NCBI RefSeq assembly: GCF_016482785.1
Contig: NZ_JAEMXM010000014.1
Coordinates: 82,938-146,937 of the forward strand
Length of the DNA stretch: 64,000 nucleotides
Reading direction: 5' to 3'
Origin: Paenibacillus alkalitolerans
GTDB taxonomy: Bacteria; Bacillota; Bacilli; Paenibacillales; YIM-B00363
A program made the translations under genes and the position numbers. The notes beneath the pieces are model-generated. The model was not told the DNA's origin, ran no database searches, and was given only the letters and a program-made list of their open reading frames with translations. This document shows positions 1-9,791 of this stretch, one piece after another (the first letter of the stretch is position 1; each line of letters opens with the position of its first letter).

Positions 1-680
1 CGGTTACGGTGACTCTAAACGCAACGGATGATTTATCCGCCGTAACATCGACGGTATACAGTCTGGACGGCGGGACGACATGGCAAGCGTATGCGGGTCC
101 GGTAACGTTAAATCAAGATAGCAATTATACCTTCAGCTATCGCTCGACGGATCACGCCGGGAATGAGGAGATTGCGAAATCCATTGGCTTTAATTTGGAT
201 ACGACCGCACCGACAGTTACTGTTTCCGGTTTAATGGACGATACTTATAGCACTTCTATGGATATTACCCCCAACATTACTCTCAACGATAGCTTGTCCG
301 GAGTTGATAGCGGCAAAACTACGGTAACGTTGAACGGGGACGCAATACTGCAAGGGGAAAAAATTCCTCTCTATACTTTGCCGCTTGGCTCACATCGGTT
401 TGTCGTTACGGCAACGGATATGGCAGGAAATACAGTAATTAAAACAGTTGCGTTTAACACTGCCACAAATATCAAATCGTTGCAGGAATTGGTTACACGC
501 TTTGCGAATGCCGGATGGATTGATAATGCAGGAATCGCCAATAGCTTGCAAGTAAAATTGGAAGCGAACAATCTGTCTGATTTTATTAGCGAGATACAGG
601 CGCAAAGCGGAAAGCTTATATCAAACCAAGCAGCAAACTACTTGATTCGTGATGCTCAGTATTTGATAACTCAACAATAG
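1..680 (+). CDS. C-terminal part of a large secreted protein with Ig-like repeats and a FIMAH domain (5' end outside window)
   Basis: The reading frame is open from base 3, so this is only the end of a longer gene. About 225 residues are visible. The first ~145 form two beta-rich Ig-like/OmpL47-type modules with the recurring pattern of Ser-Leu-Asp-Gly-Gly followed by Asp-Thr-Thr-Ala-Pro and Thr-Asp-x-Ala-Gly-Asn. The last ~75 residues, starting at Lys-Ser-Leu-Gln-Glu-Leu, match the FIMAH alpha-helical domain found at the end of many extracellular Paenibacillus carbohydrate-active or sensor proteins. The catalytic or binding part lies upstream of the window, so its substrate cannot be told. 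A hairpin terminator follows at 732-758, which closes the unit before the ABC operon. The domain assignment is by pattern recognition. Confidence 0.8.
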   Translation, partial: VTVTLNATDDLSAVTSTVYSLDGGTTWQAYAGPVTLNQDSNYTFSYRSTDHAGNEEIAKSIGFNLDTTAPTVTVSGLMDDTYSTSMDITPNITLNDSLSGVDSGKTTVTLNGDAILQGEKIPLYTLPLGSHRFVVTATDMAGNTVIKTVAFNTATNIKSLQELVTRFANAGWIDNAGIANSLQVKLEANNLSDFISEIQAQSGKLISNQAANYLIRDAQYLITQQ

Positions 681-731
681 AAAACTAATGATTAATCTAG
701 AAAACCTTTTAAAAAGGATGAGCAGGAGACA

Positions 732-758
732 GAGGAGAGCCGAAATGCTCTCCTTCTT
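732..758 (+). terminator. Rho-independent terminator after the secreted-protein gene
   Basis: Inverted repeat GGAGAGC-cgaaat-GCTCTCC followed by TTCTT, about 50 bases after the stop codon. The T-run is short, so termination may be partial. Bases 759-862 hold no gene; they contain the 10-mer ACATTGATGG twice. Confidence 0.55.
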
Positions 759-862
759 GTACATTGATGGCCGCACGCGGCTTCCGATACATTGATGGAG
801 CGGCGGAACGGCAAGAATTGAGTCGCGACAAGGGCAAATTTTCGTAAGGAAGTGATGACGGC

Positions 863-1798
863 ATGGCAGCTCATGCGCAAGACAAAGCTGTAGATACAAG
901 CCCGCTTTGGAAACACGTCAGAAAGGAATGGAAGCTGTATTCGTTCCTGGTCATTCCCGTAATCTACTTCATCATCTTCAAATACGCGCCGATGCTCGGG
1001 AACATCATCGCTTTCCGGAAATATAGAGGCGGACCGAATATATTCGGATCGGAATGGGTCGGATTTACGTACTTCGAGATGTTTATGAAGGATCCGACCT
1101 TCTGGAGAGCCTTCTTCAACGATCTAACCTTGAGCGTGAGCTATCTCATCGTCAAATTTCCTCTCACATTGTTGTTCGCGCTGTTGTTGAACGAGCTGCG
1201 GAGGATCAAATGGAAGAAGTTCGTGCAAACCGTGTCGTACCTCCCCCATTTCATCTCGATGGTCATCGTGGCGGGCATGGTTAAGGAGATGGTTTCCTTG
1301 ACGGGGCCGATCAACTCCGCTTTGGCATGGCTAGGGTACGAGAAGATATCATTCATCTCCTTGCCGGAATGGTTTCCCACGATCTACGTCACCTCCGGCA
1401 TCTGGCAGAGCCTCGGTTGGGGAACGATCCTGTATTTGGCTGCGATGACCGCCATCAATACCGAGCTCTACGAAGCGGCGAAGATGGATGGAGCGAACCG
1501 GTTCCGCTTGGCCTGGCATGTCACGATACCCGGCATATTGCCAACGGTCATGGTGCTCTTGATCTTGGATATCGGCGGCATCTTGGGCTCGAATTTCGAG
1601 AAAATCTTGCTCTTGTACAATCCTTTAACGTACGAGACGGCGGACGTCATCTCCACCTACGTCTACCGAATGGGGATCACCGGCGGCAACTTCAGTTACG
1701 CGACGGCGGTCGGGTTGTTCGAAGGCGTCATCGGCCTCATCTTGGTGACGATCGCGAACGAAATCTCGAAAAAGACGACCAAATCAAGCCTGTGGTAG
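863..1798 (+). CDS. Carbohydrate ABC importer permease, LplB/YteP type
   Basis: Inner-membrane subunit of an oligosaccharide importer, 311 residues, about six hydrophobic segments. The cytoplasmic EAA loop that docks the ATPase is at residues ~203-222 (EAAKMDGAN...W...IPGILP). The N-terminus before the first segment (residues 1-25) is polar, as is usual for LplB proteins. The start ATG follows GGAAGTGATGACGGC, a moderate ribosome-binding site. The gene is 16 bases before a second permease and is followed by a binding protein, giving the order permease-permease-binding protein. No ATPase gene is present in this operon. The substrate is not shown by the sequence; the downstream GH2 and GH43 enzymes suggest a plant-cell-wall oligosaccharide. 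Confidence 0.9.
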   Translation: MAAHAQDKAVDTSPLWKHVRKEWKLYSFLVIPVIYFIIFKYAPMLGNIIAFRKYRGGPNIFGSEWVGFTYFEMFMKDPTFWRAFFNDLTLSVSYLIVKFPLTLLFALLLNELRRIKWKKFVQTVSYLPHFISMVIVAGMVKEMVSLTGPINSALAWLGYEKISFISLPEWFPTIYVTSGIWQSLGWGTILYLAAMTAINTELYEAAKMDGANRFRLAWHVTIPGILPTVMVLLILDIGGILGSNFEKILLLYNPLTYETADVISTYVYRMGITGGNFSYATAVGLFEGVIGLILVTIANEISKKTTKSSLW

Positions 1799-1814
1799 AA
1801 AGGAGAACTTACCC

Positions 1815-2687
1815 GTGAGGCGAACCTCGGCATTCAGCTTCTTTGATATTGTAAACGGCGTCATTATGATCCTGGTGATCTTCTTCACGTTATACCCGTT
1901 CGTTTATTTGGTCGCGCAGTCCTTTAGCTCGGAAGCCGCCATCTATGCGGGCAAGGTTACGGTCTGGCCGATCGAGTTTACGACCAAAACTTATGAGGTC
2001 ATTCTGAGCAAACCGGACTTCTTCCGCTATTACTGGAACACGATTGTATACTCCGTGCTCGGTACGCTCATAGCGGTGACGGCGACGGCCGTGATGTCCT
2101 ATCCGCTCTCCAAGGAGCGGCTTCGCCTCAATAAATTTTTCATCCCGTTTGTGCTCTTTACGATGTATTTCGGCGGAGGCCTCATTCCGAACTATATTCT
2201 GGTCGCGAAGACGCTCGGCATGCGGGATACGATCTGGGCCATCGTCATTCCGGGGGCCATCAGCGCCTTCAACGTTATTCTTATGAAGACGTTCTTCGCC
2301 GGCTTACCGAACGAGTTGGAGGAATCGGCCCGCGTCGACGGTCTGGACGTGTTCGGAATTTTCATGAGAATTACGCTTCCTCTATCGAAGCCGATCCTTG
2401 CGACAATTACGTTGTTCGTCATCGTCGGCATGTGGAACAACTGGTTCGGGCCTTCGCTCTACTTGCAGACGAAGGAGAAGTGGCCGGTCGCCTTGTATTT
2501 GAAGCAAATAATCGACAATGCGGTCAGTCCGACCGAAATCGGAGCCGCGTCCGATCAGACCAGCCAAATCGCGGCAACCGTCAAATCGACCGCCATGGTG
2601 CTCACCTCGCTTCCTATTATTTGCGCGTATCCTTTCGTGCAGAGGTATTTCGTGCAAGGGATGTTGATTGGGGCCGTCAAGGGGTAA
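1815..2687 (+). CDS. Carbohydrate ABC importer permease, LplC/YtcP type
   Basis: Second membrane subunit, 290 residues with about six membrane segments and the EAA loop at ~168-187 (LEESARVDG...ITLPLSKP). It ends in the typical GxxxGAVKG tail of the LplC/MalG group. It starts with GTG (preceded by AGGAGAAC) 16 bases after the first permease, so the two are cotranscribed and should form a heterodimer. It is separated from the binding-protein gene by 225 bases that hold a two-hairpin repeat. Confidence 0.9.
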   Translation: MRRTSAFSFFDIVNGVIMILVIFFTLYPFVYLVAQSFSSEAAIYAGKVTVWPIEFTTKTYEVILSKPDFFRYYWNTIVYSVLGTLIAVTATAVMSYPLSKERLRLNKFFIPFVLFTMYFGGGLIPNYILVAKTLGMRDTIWAIVIPGAISAFNVILMKTFFAGLPNELEESARVDGLDVFGIFMRITLPLSKPILATITLFVIVGMWNNWFGPSLYLQTKEKWPVALYLKQIIDNAVSPTEIGAASDQTSQIAATVKSTAMVLTSLPIICAYPFVQRYFVQGMLIGAVKG

Positions 2688-2700
2688 TCGAGTTTTTCAA

Positions 2701-2832
2701 CGATATAGCATTTATAAGTTTCCTGCCACAACATGAAACGAGTAAATTCTATACCAAGAAAAACTTCCTCTAAATCGCGGTCGCTCATCCTTGAATGTAC
2801 TTCGATAGAAGTTCTTCTTATATATAACCGGT
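2701..2832. repeat. Two-hairpin intergenic repeat, copy A
   Basis: A ~130-bp noncoding element that reappears, roughly 85 percent identical by eye, at 28194-28320. The left half is an imperfect cruciform (ATTTATAAGTTTCCTG ... GAAACGAGTAAAT). The right half has outer arms AAGAAAAACTTC and GAAGTTCTTCTT around a conserved core containing GCGGTCGCTCATCCTTGAAT. Copy A lies inside an operon, between permease and binding-protein genes, where a folded RNA could affect stability or relative expression. Its hairpins are less perfect than those of copy B. Confidence 0.8.
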
Positions 2833-2912
2833 AAGGCTGTAGACGAATTGTACGTTTCGTTACCGCCGGTTCCGTTATATAAATACGCATGAAATAAAAG
2901 GGAGGCACAGGT

Positions 2913-4592
2913 ATGAAAAGATTCAGTAAAGCGGCTGTATTGGTAATGCTGGCGTTGATGGTCGCGTTTATGGCGGCCTGCAACGAACCGGCCGAGAAAG
3001 AAGGCGCTTCCAACAGCGACACTCCGTCCGCCGATACAGGAGCGAAAGACGGTGCGGCGGCGGAGGCGGCGGATTACACCTTCGGGGAAGGTCAGACGTT
3101 CCGTTCCAACGAACCGGTATCCTATTCCATGATGTACAGCGACCATGAGAATTACCCATATAAAAAGGACTGGAGACTCTGGAGCGCCATTCAAGAGAAG
3201 ACGAACGTGACGTTCGATCTGTCCATCACGGCGAGAACGGAATACGAGAACCAAAAGTCTTTGCTGGTGAACAGCGGCGATGCGCCTTATATTATTCCGA
3301 AAACGTACGATGAATCCGCTTACGTTGCATCCGGTCAAGTCGTGGCCGTCAGCGATTGGGTGCAGTACATGCCGAACTACATGAAGGCCGTAAAAGATTG
3401 GGGAATGGAAGAGGACCTGAAGGCCAAGCTGAAGGAAGACGGGAAATATTACGTCCTTCCAGGCATGTGGGAGGTCGCCGGCGGGGGTTATTCCTATATC
3501 ATCCGCAAAGACGTGTTCGATGCGGCCGGCATCGATGTCCTCGGCCAAGAGGCGAACTGGACGTATGAAGACTTCTACGATGCGATGAAGAAGGTCAAAG
3601 AGCATACCGGCGCGCAATACGTGATCTCCGACCAGTTCAAAGGCGATTCCACGCTCAACATCGCCGCCGTACAATACGGCGTCACCGGAGGATGGGGCGT
3701 GTCCAACGGTCTCGTCTTCGACCACGAGAAGCAGCAGTTTGTGTTCGCCGACGCATCGAACGAATTCAAAAATTACCTTATGTATTTCAATAAGTTAGTG
3801 AAAGACGGCATTATGGATCCGGAATCGTTCACCCAAGAAGACGATACCGCTCGCGCCAAGTTCTTCAAAGGCGACAGCTACGTGATTAACGGGAACTACC
3901 AGCAGCTGTCGGATTTCAAGTCCAAGATGCAAGATCCGAAAGCCGAATTGTACATGATCGTTCAACCGGGCGGACCGAAAGGCAAGCTTCAGATCGAGAC
4001 GTCCCGTCTGGAGAACGGAATTATGATCAGTCAGAACGCGCTTGATGATTTGGGCGAAGAAGGATTTATCAAGATGCTTCGTTTCATTGACTGGCTCTGG
4101 TATTCCAATGAAGGTCAAACGCTCAGCTTATGGGGCGTAGAAGGCGAAACCTATACCAAGGATGCGGACGGAAAAATCGTACTCAATCCGGAGATCTACT
4201 TCAACGGGATGAACGAGGGAGCAACAAAGCAGCTGAACGTCGATTTCGGCTTCGCCGGCGGGGTGTTCGCATACGGAGGCTCGAAAGAGTTGAAGATGTC
4301 CAAGATGACCGAAGGAGAGCAGGACTACTTTAACCGCACTGTGACGACCCGGGAACCGCGCAAGCTGGCGCCGCCGATTATGGCCACGCCGGAGGAAAGC
4401 GAACAGATGAACTTGATCTCGACGCCGCTTATGGATTACGTAAAGACGATGACCTTAAAGTTCATTACCGGTCAAGAAAGCTTCGATAACTGGAACAATT
4501 ATACGGCCCAGGCGGAGGCCAACGGAAGTACGCGGTTTACCGACATGGCGAATGAAATCTTCCAGAAGACGAAGAGTCTGCTAGGTTACTAA
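2913..4592 (+). CDS. Extracellular sugar-binding lipoprotein, LplA family
   Basis: Solute-binding protein of the importer, 559 residues. A signal peptide ends in a lipobox (FMAAC) with Cys23 as the lipidation site. An acidic, Ala/Ser/Gly-rich linker to about residue 52 tethers the binding domain. The length (about 540-560) fits the LplA/YtcQ group (PF01547/PF13416-like), which is longer than MalE-type proteins. ATG follows AAAGGGAGGCACAGGT. Aromatic residues (several Trp and Tyr in the middle) suit carbohydrate stacking. Ligand unknown. A hairpin at 4605-4652 follows. Confidence 0.9.
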   Translation: MKRFSKAAVLVMLALMVAFMAACNEPAEKEGASNSDTPSADTGAKDGAAAEAADYTFGEGQTFRSNEPVSYSMMYSDHENYPYKKDWRLWSAIQEKTNVTFDLSITARTEYENQKSLLVNSGDAPYIIPKTYDESAYVASGQVVAVSDWVQYMPNYMKAVKDWGMEEDLKAKLKEDGKYYVLPGMWEVAGGGYSYIIRKDVFDAAGIDVLGQEANWTYEDFYDAMKKVKEHTGAQYVISDQFKGDSTLNIAAVQYGVTGGWGVSNGLVFDHEKQQFVFADASNEFKNYLMYFNKLVKDGIMDPESFTQEDDTARAKFFKGDSYVINGNYQQLSDFKSKMQDPKAELYMIVQPGGPKGKLQIETSRLENGIMISQNALDDLGEEGFIKMLRFIDWLWYSNEGQTLSLWGVEGETYTKDADGKIVLNPEIYFNGMNEGATKQLNVDFGFAGGVFAYGGSKELKMSKMTEGEQDYFNRTVTTREPRKLAPPIMATPEESEQMNLISTPLMDYVKTMTLKFITGQESFDNWNNYTAQAEANGSTRFTDMANEIFQKTKSLLGY

Positions 4593-4604
4593 TTTCTTGA
4601 ACAA

Positions 4605-4652
4605 TGGGCTAGGTACGCGGTCTTCCGAGGGATGATGCGCTTAGCCCTTTTC
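4605..4652 (+). terminator. Long-stem terminator after the binding-protein gene
   Basis: Arms GGGCTAggtaCGC and GCGcTTAGCCC, followed by TTTTC. The central loop is long and partly paired. It may reduce read-through into the GH2 gene, which starts about 80 bases later. Confidence 0.5.
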
Positions 4653-4733
4653 ACAATGGGATTGAAAATACTAGGATACAAGTGTAATTTTGAGATATTC
4701 ATATCCCGATAAAAGAAGAAAGCGAGCTCGTCG

Positions 4734-7700
4734 ATGATGAATACGAAACAGCTTTTTAACGATGGATGGGAGTTTGCGAAGAGCGGCTTGGACGCTGCGG
4801 ACTGCGAGGGACTGCGTTTCGAACCGGTCGACCTCCCCCATGATTGGCTGATTTATAATACGTTGGCGCTATATGAGAACAGCATTGGCTGGTATCGCAG
4901 GAAGTTTGTCCGGACGAGGGAACAACTCCAAAGCGGACAGCAGCTTCTGTTGTATTTCGACGGCGTGTATATGGATTGTTCCGTATACGTAAACGGGCAG
5001 CTAGTCGGCGAATGGAAATACGGCTACTCCTCCTTCGAACACGAGATTACGGACGCGGTCGTCGAAGGGGAAAATGAAATCGTCGTAAAAGTCGTGCACC
5101 GGAGCCCGAACAGCCGATGGTATTCGGGAGCCGGCATCTATCGGAACGTCTGGTTGAAGACAAGGGACAAGAATCACATCGTAACGGACGGCGTGTACGT
5201 CTCGACCAAGGAGCAAGACGGCGTTTGGTTAGTGGAAGTCGATACCGACGTGAACATCGATGAAGACGTGCAAATTGTCCACAGCATCATCCACCGTGGC
5301 CAGTCGGTCGCCGCCGCTTCGGAGCGGGTTACCGCAAGACGCGGCACCATCACGAAAAACCGTCAGACTTTAACGATAGACATGCCATTGTTATGGAGCC
5401 CGGACGAGCCGAATATGTACCGGCTTGTCACCCGTTTGCAGCGAAAGGTGTCCGAACCGGTAGACGCAGAACCGCGTTACGAGGATCTGGAGACGGTCAC
5501 GCACAATCTCGGCTTTAGGAGTATCGTGTTTGATCCCGGGCGGGGACTTCTGGTAAACGGGACAAAGATGAAATTAAACGGCGTCTGCGAGCATCACGAT
5601 TTGGGTGCCTTGGGAGCGGCGTTTAACGTTAACGCGCTGCGAAGAAGATTCGTTATTCTGAAAGAAATGGGCGTCAACGCCATCCGGACGGCTCACAATA
5701 TGCCTGCGCCGGAGCTTATGGATTTGGCGGACGAGATGGGTTTTTTCATTGTCTCGGAAGCGTTCGACATGTGGGAACGATCCAAGACGCCGTACGATTA
5801 CGCTAGATTTTTCAAAGATTGGGCTTATCGCGACGTGAAAAGCTGGGTGCTGCGGGACCGAAATCATCCGAGCCTGTTGATGTGGAGCATCGGGAATGAG
5901 ATTTACGACACGCATGCGGACGAGAGAGGACAAGAAGTCACAAGAATGCTCATGGAATATGTGCAGGAGTTCGATCCGAAGCGCAATGCGGAAGTGACGA
6001 TCGGTTCCAACTACATGCCTTGGGAGAATGCGCAGAAATGCGCCGATATCGTGAAGCTTGCCGGCTATAATTATGCGGAGAAGTATTATCACAAGCATCA
6101 TGAAGAGCATCCGGAATGGATCATCTACGGCAGCGAGACCGCTTCTGTCGTCCAGAGCAGAGGCATCTATCATTTCCCGTTCGAGAAGTCGATTCTTGCC
6201 GACGACGACGAGCAATGCTCCGCCCTCGGAAACAGTCCGACGAGCTGGGGGGCGAAGTCGGCGGAAGCATGTATTTTGGCGGAAAGGGATGCGCCGTTTT
6301 CCCTGGGGCAATTCATTTGGACCGGATTCGACTATATCGGGGAACCGACACCGTACCATACCAAGAACTCATATTTCGGCCAAATCGATACCGCTACTTT
6401 TAAAAAGGATTCCTACTACATCTACCAAGCCGCTTGGACCGATTATCGAACGAATCCGATGGTGCATGTGTTCCCGTACTGGGATTTCAATGACGGGCAA
6501 ATGATCGATGTTCGCGTATGCTCGAACGCGCCCAAGATCGAGCTGCAGTTCAACGGGACGACGATCGGAACCCATGATATCGACCGCGAGCATGGGACGC
6601 AGCTTGTCGGTTGGTGGAAGATTCCTTATACGGAAGGGGAAATCAAGGCGGTAGCGTATGACGAATCGGGCAACGTCATTGCGACCGATGTTCGGAGATC
6701 GTTCGGCGATGCGAAAAAGATTCGTCTCCATGCGGATAGAAAGGTGATGACGGCAGACGGTACGGACTTGATCTTCGTCGAGATCGGTATGGAGGACGGC
6801 GACGGCAACCCGGTAGAAAACGCGAACAACCGCGTGCGCGTCGAGGTAACGGGGGAAGGGCGTTTACTCGGACTTGATAACGGAGACAGCACGGATTTCG
6901 ATCCGTACAAAGGGGTAAGCAGAAGATTGTTCAGCGGCAAGCTCATGGCGATCATCGGCGCGACGCTTACGCCAGGCAAGATTAGAATCGAAGCATCCTC
7001 CGAGGGCATGCAAACCGAGATCGCGGAGTTCGAGTCGTATCCCGCGAAAGGCGGAGTACCGGAAGGCATTTCGGCGACCGCGAGAAATCAAGAGCTGCCG
7101 TGCGTGACGGGCAAACCGGAAGAAATTCCTCTTCGCAAGATAGAAATCGTCAGCGATGCGGGACAGCACTTCGATGAATCCGTCAAGGAAATTGTCGTTC
7201 GAGCCAAGTTATATCCGGAAAATACCACGTACCGGGACGTCGAGTGGCGAGTGGTAACCGATGAAGGCATTGACTCGAATATCGCGAAGGTCGAAGCTAA
7301 CGGCCTGGAGGCGAAGCTCACCGCCATCGGCGACGGCGTGTTCCGTCTGCGCTGCACGAGCAAGAACGGTACGGACAAGACGAAGCTCATTTCTCAATTG
7401 GAATTCAAGGCAACGGGTCTGGGGACAGCCTATAAGGATCCGTACGGATTTATTTCGGCAGGACTTTACGATTACAGCAAAGGCGAGGTCGGGAACGGCA
7501 ATGAGAGAGGCGTAGCGACAAGCCGGGACGGTGAGACGCACGTAGGCTTCCGCGATATCGACTTCGGTCCGTTCGGCTCCGATACTATTACGATTCCGAT
7601 CTTCGCCTTATCCAGCGAGCAATATGCGCTGCAAATTTGGGAAGGGATGCCCGAAGAACAGGGCAGCGTCTTAGTCGCTGACGTGATTTATCAGAAGCCC

Positions 7701-8207
7701 TCCAAGTGGAATGTGTATCAAGAAGAAACGTATCGCCTGTCAAAGCGGCTTCGCGGAATTACGTCGATTTGTTACGTTCTGCGTCAGAAGGTGCACATCA
7801 AAGGATTTTCGTTTGCGCGTCAGAACCGGGCATTTGAACAAAACCGGGCGGCCGACTGCGACCATATTTATGGAGATACGTTTACCATTGCGGATCGTCG
7901 CGTAGAAGGCATCGGGAATAACGTCTCGCTTGAATTCGCGAATATTGATTTTACAAGCGAAGGCGCGTCGAGGTTGATCATCCGCGGCGGATCGCCGATC
8001 GACAAGAACACGATTCATATCCGGTTCGCCGGCAAGGAAGGCGAGAGCAATCAACTCGTGGAATTCACGAAATCCGACGGATACGAAGAGCGGGTGTTTG
8101 ATTTGGAAAAGGTGACGGGGATGCAAAAAGTGACGTTCATCTTCCTGCCGGGAAGCAGCTTCGACTTCGATTGGTTCCGCTTTGAGAAAGGCAGGTTCAC
8201 CCGTTGA
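4734..8207 (+). CDS. Glycoside hydrolase family 2 enzyme (beta-galactosidase-like) with C-terminal binding modules
   Basis: 1157 residues with no signal peptide, so probably cytoplasmic. Order seen: GH2 sugar-binding jelly-roll (~10-180), Ig-like domain (~185-275), TIM barrel (~280-590) and Ig-like/DUF4982-type domains (~600-770). A beta-rich C-terminal part follows (~800-1155), the last ~140 residues resembling a CBM6-type module ending in FDFDWFRFE. The acid/base is Glu ~389 in the WSIGNE motif. The nucleophile is Glu ~468 in YGSET. The length is similar to large GH2 enzymes of Paenibacillus rather than the shorter glucuronidases. Specificity (galactosidase, glucuronidase or other) cannot be decided from the sequence. 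It likely cuts oligosaccharides brought in by the importer upstream. Two consecutive ATG codons occur at the start; either could serve. Confidence 0.88.
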   Translation: MMNTKQLFNDGWEFAKSGLDAADCEGLRFEPVDLPHDWLIYNTLALYENSIGWYRRKFVRTREQLQSGQQLLLYFDGVYMDCSVYVNGQLVGEWKYGYSSFEHEITDAVVEGENEIVVKVVHRSPNSRWYSGAGIYRNVWLKTRDKNHIVTDGVYVSTKEQDGVWLVEVDTDVNIDEDVQIVHSIIHRGQSVAAASERVTARRGTITKNRQTLTIDMPLLWSPDEPNMYRLVTRLQRKVSEPVDAEPRYEDLETVTHNLGFRSIVFDPGRGLLVNGTKMKLNGVCEHHDLGALGAAFNVNALRRRFVILKEMGVNAIRTAHNMPAPELMDLADEMGFFIVSEAFDMWERSKTPYDYARFFKDWAYRDVKSWVLRDRNHPSLLMWSIGNEIYDTHADERGQEVTRMLMEYVQEFDPKRNAEVTIGSNYMPWENAQKCADIVKLAGYNYAEKYYHKHHEEHPEWIIYGSETASVVQSRGIYHFPFEKSILADDDEQCSALGNSPTSWGAKSAEACILAERDAPFSLGQFIWTGFDYIGEPTPYHTKNSYFGQIDTATFKKDSYYIYQAAWTDYRTNPMVHVFPYWDFNDGQMIDVRVCSNAPKIELQFNGTTIGTHDIDREHGTQLVGWWKIPYTEGEIKAVAYDESGNVIATDVRRSFGDAKKIRLHADRKVMTADGTDLIFVEIGMEDGDGNPVENANNRVRVEVTGEGRLLGLDNGDSTDFDPYKGVSRRLFSGKLMAIIGATLTPGKIRIEASSEGMQTEIAEFESYPAKGGVPEGISATARNQELPCVTGKPEEIPLRKIEIVSDAGQHFDESVKEIVVRAKLYPENTTYRDVEWRVVTDEGIDSNIAKVEANGLEAKLTAIGDGVFRLRCTSKNGTDKTKLISQLEFKATGLGTAYKDPYGFISAGLYDYSKGEVGNGNERGVATSRDGETHVGFRDIDFGPFGSDTITIPIFALSSEQYALQIWEGMPEEQGSVLVADVIYQKPSKWNVYQEETYRLSKRLRGITSICYVLRQKVHIKGFSFARQNRAFEQNRAADCDHIYGDTFTIADRRVEGIGNNVSLEFANIDFTSEGASRLIIRGGSPIDKNTIHIRFAGKEGESNQLVEFTKSDGYEERVFDLEKVTGMQKVTFIFLPGSSFDFDWFRFEKGRFTR

Positions 8208-8370
8208 GCAATTCAGGCAAAAAACGAATGATCGCTATAACCGCCGTCATGGTCGCCACACGCTATTATCGCATTAACGATGCTGTTGAACAGACCTGAA
8301 CGAAGGTTTGGGCTGTCGTCGACCCTTCGAAGCTGCCTTAATTGTATTTTCTAGCAAAGGAGAGCCAACA

Positions 8371-9360
8371 ATGGAAAAATTTGACGTACCGAAACCTAAT
8401 CATCCGCTTGTCACCCATATCTTTACTGCAGATCCTTCCGCACATGTATTTGAGGGTAAAATTTACATTTACCCGTCGCACGACCTCGACCATGACAGTC
8501 CGAGCAATGACAATGGCGATCAATACGCGATGGAAGATTACCATGTCCTGTCTCTGGACAACTTAGAGTCTCCTGTCGTTGATCACGGCCAGGTTCTTCA
8601 TCTAAAAGATATTCCCTGGGCCTCCAAACAGCTTTGGGCTCCGGATGCCGCTTATAAGGAAGGCATCTATTTCCTGTACTTTCCGGCGAGGGATCATGAC
8701 GGGATTTTCCGGATCGGCGTGGCGACAAGCGCGTCGCCGGCCGGCACGTTCATCCCGCAGCCGACATACATCGCAGGCAGCTACAGCATCGACCCGGCCG
8801 TGCTCGTTGACGACGACAATCAGGCTTACATATATTTCGGCGGTCTTTGGGGCGGCCAACTGGAAAAATGGCAGACCGGCAATTTCGAGCCGGAAGCGGC
8901 GGGGCCGGCGGCGGAAGCGCCTGCGCTTGGCCCAAGGGTTGCGGGATTGAGCGAGGACATGCTTTCGTTTGAAGGTGCTCCGCGGGAAATATCGATTGTC
9001 GACGAGAACGGCAGCCCGATTCTCGCCGGCGACGAGGATCGGCGCTTTTTTGAAGGGCCGTGGGTGCACAAGCACAACGGATGGTACTACTTGTCCTATT
9101 CGACGGGCACCACGCACAAACTCGTCTACGCCGTCAGCCGAAATCCGATGGGCCCGTTTACCTTCAAGGGGACGATCCTTACTCCGGTGATCGGCTGGAC
9201 GACCCATCACTCCATCGTCCGGTTCCAAGACAAATGGTACTTGTTCTACCATGACAGTTCCTTGTCGGATGGCGTTAATCACAAGCGCTGCGTGAAGTAT
9301 ACGGAACTGCATTACAACGAAGACGGGACGATTCGGACAATCGATCCTTATGGTAATTAA
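8371..9360 (+). CDS. Glycoside hydrolase family 43 enzyme
   Basis: 329 residues from the ATG preceded by AAAGGAGAGCCAACA; longer in-frame starts upstream lack a good ribosome-binding site. It has the five-bladed propeller pattern of GH43: first catalytic Asp in TADPSAHVFEGKIY, the pKa-modulating Asp in SIDPAVLVDDDNQAYIY, and the general-acid Glu in FFEGPWVHKHNGWYYLSYS. No signal peptide is seen, so it should act on imported oligosaccharides. GH43 proteins of this layout are mostly beta-xylosidases or alpha-L-arabinofuranosidases; which one applies is not visible. Same strand as the GH2 gene, 163 bases downstream. Confidence 0.9.
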   Translation: MEKFDVPKPNHPLVTHIFTADPSAHVFEGKIYIYPSHDLDHDSPSNDNGDQYAMEDYHVLSLDNLESPVVDHGQVLHLKDIPWASKQLWAPDAAYKEGIYFLYFPARDHDGIFRIGVATSASPAGTFIPQPTYIAGSYSIDPAVLVDDDNQAYIYFGGLWGGQLEKWQTGNFEPEAAGPAAEAPALGPRVAGLSEDMLSFEGAPREISIVDENGSPILAGDEDRRFFEGPWVHKHNGWYYLSYSTGTTHKLVYAVSRNPMGPFTFKGTILTPVIGWTTHHSIVRFQDKWYLFYHDSSLSDGVNHKRCVKYTELHYNEDGTIRTIDPYGN

Positions 9361-9397
9361 AGCGTTCATCCGCGTTGGTCGAAGGAGGAATGGATAA

Positions 9398-9712
9398 ATG
9401 AATACTGAAGTCATCCGTCATATGGTCATTTTTAATTTAAAACATCCGACGGGGTCGCAAGAAGCGGAAAAATTTCTTCATGACGGAAGATCGATACTAA
9501 CGTCAATTCCCGTTGTGCAAAACTTTGAGGTGTTCAACCAAGTGAGCAGCAAGAACGATTATGATTACGGATTTTCTATGGAGTTTTCAAGTCAAGCTGA
9601 TTATGAAGCGTATAATGAGCACCCGCTTCATGTGAAGTTTGTTCAGGAGCGTTGGCTGGTGGAAGTGGAACGATTTCTGGAGATTGATTTCCAAGTGCCC
9701 GTTTCACGATGA
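9398..9712 (+). CDS. Dabb-family (stress-responsive A/B barrel) protein
   Basis: 104 residues. It opens with IRHMVIFNL, the usual start of Dabb (PF07876) ferredoxin-like alpha/beta barrels, and contains the conserved YxxYxxHPxHxxF pattern near residues 67-80. Such proteins are dimeric and of mostly unknown biochemical role; some bind or convert small metabolites. ATG follows GAAGGAGGAATGGATAA. It lies 37 bases after the GH43 gene and a terminator follows, so it is probably the last gene of island 1. Confidence 0.85.
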   Translation: MNTEVIRHMVIFNLKHPTGSQEAEKFLHDGRSILTSIPVVQNFEVFNQVSSKNDYDYGFSMEFSSQADYEAYNEHPLHVKFVQERWLVEVERFLEIDFQVPVSR

Positions 9713-9763
9713 CGGTTGCTTGCGATGTGACGAATCCGCAAGGACGCTTTCCACAGTGATTGA

Positions 9764-9791
9764 GAAAGGCTGCCGCTTGGCGGCCTTTTTC
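9764..9791 (+). terminator. Rho-independent terminator closing island 1
   Basis: AAAGGCtGCC-gctt-GGCgGCCTTTTT: a GC-rich stem, short loop and T-run, 50 bases after the Dabb stop. Bases 9792-10033 hold no convincing gene; the stretch is AT-rich and probably contains the old promoter of the broken gene that follows. Confidence 0.75.

Noticed and set aside
2712..3725. Minus-strand 337-residue open frame
   Set aside because: Antisense to the LplA gene and to the two-hairpin repeat; low-complexity Arg/His composition.
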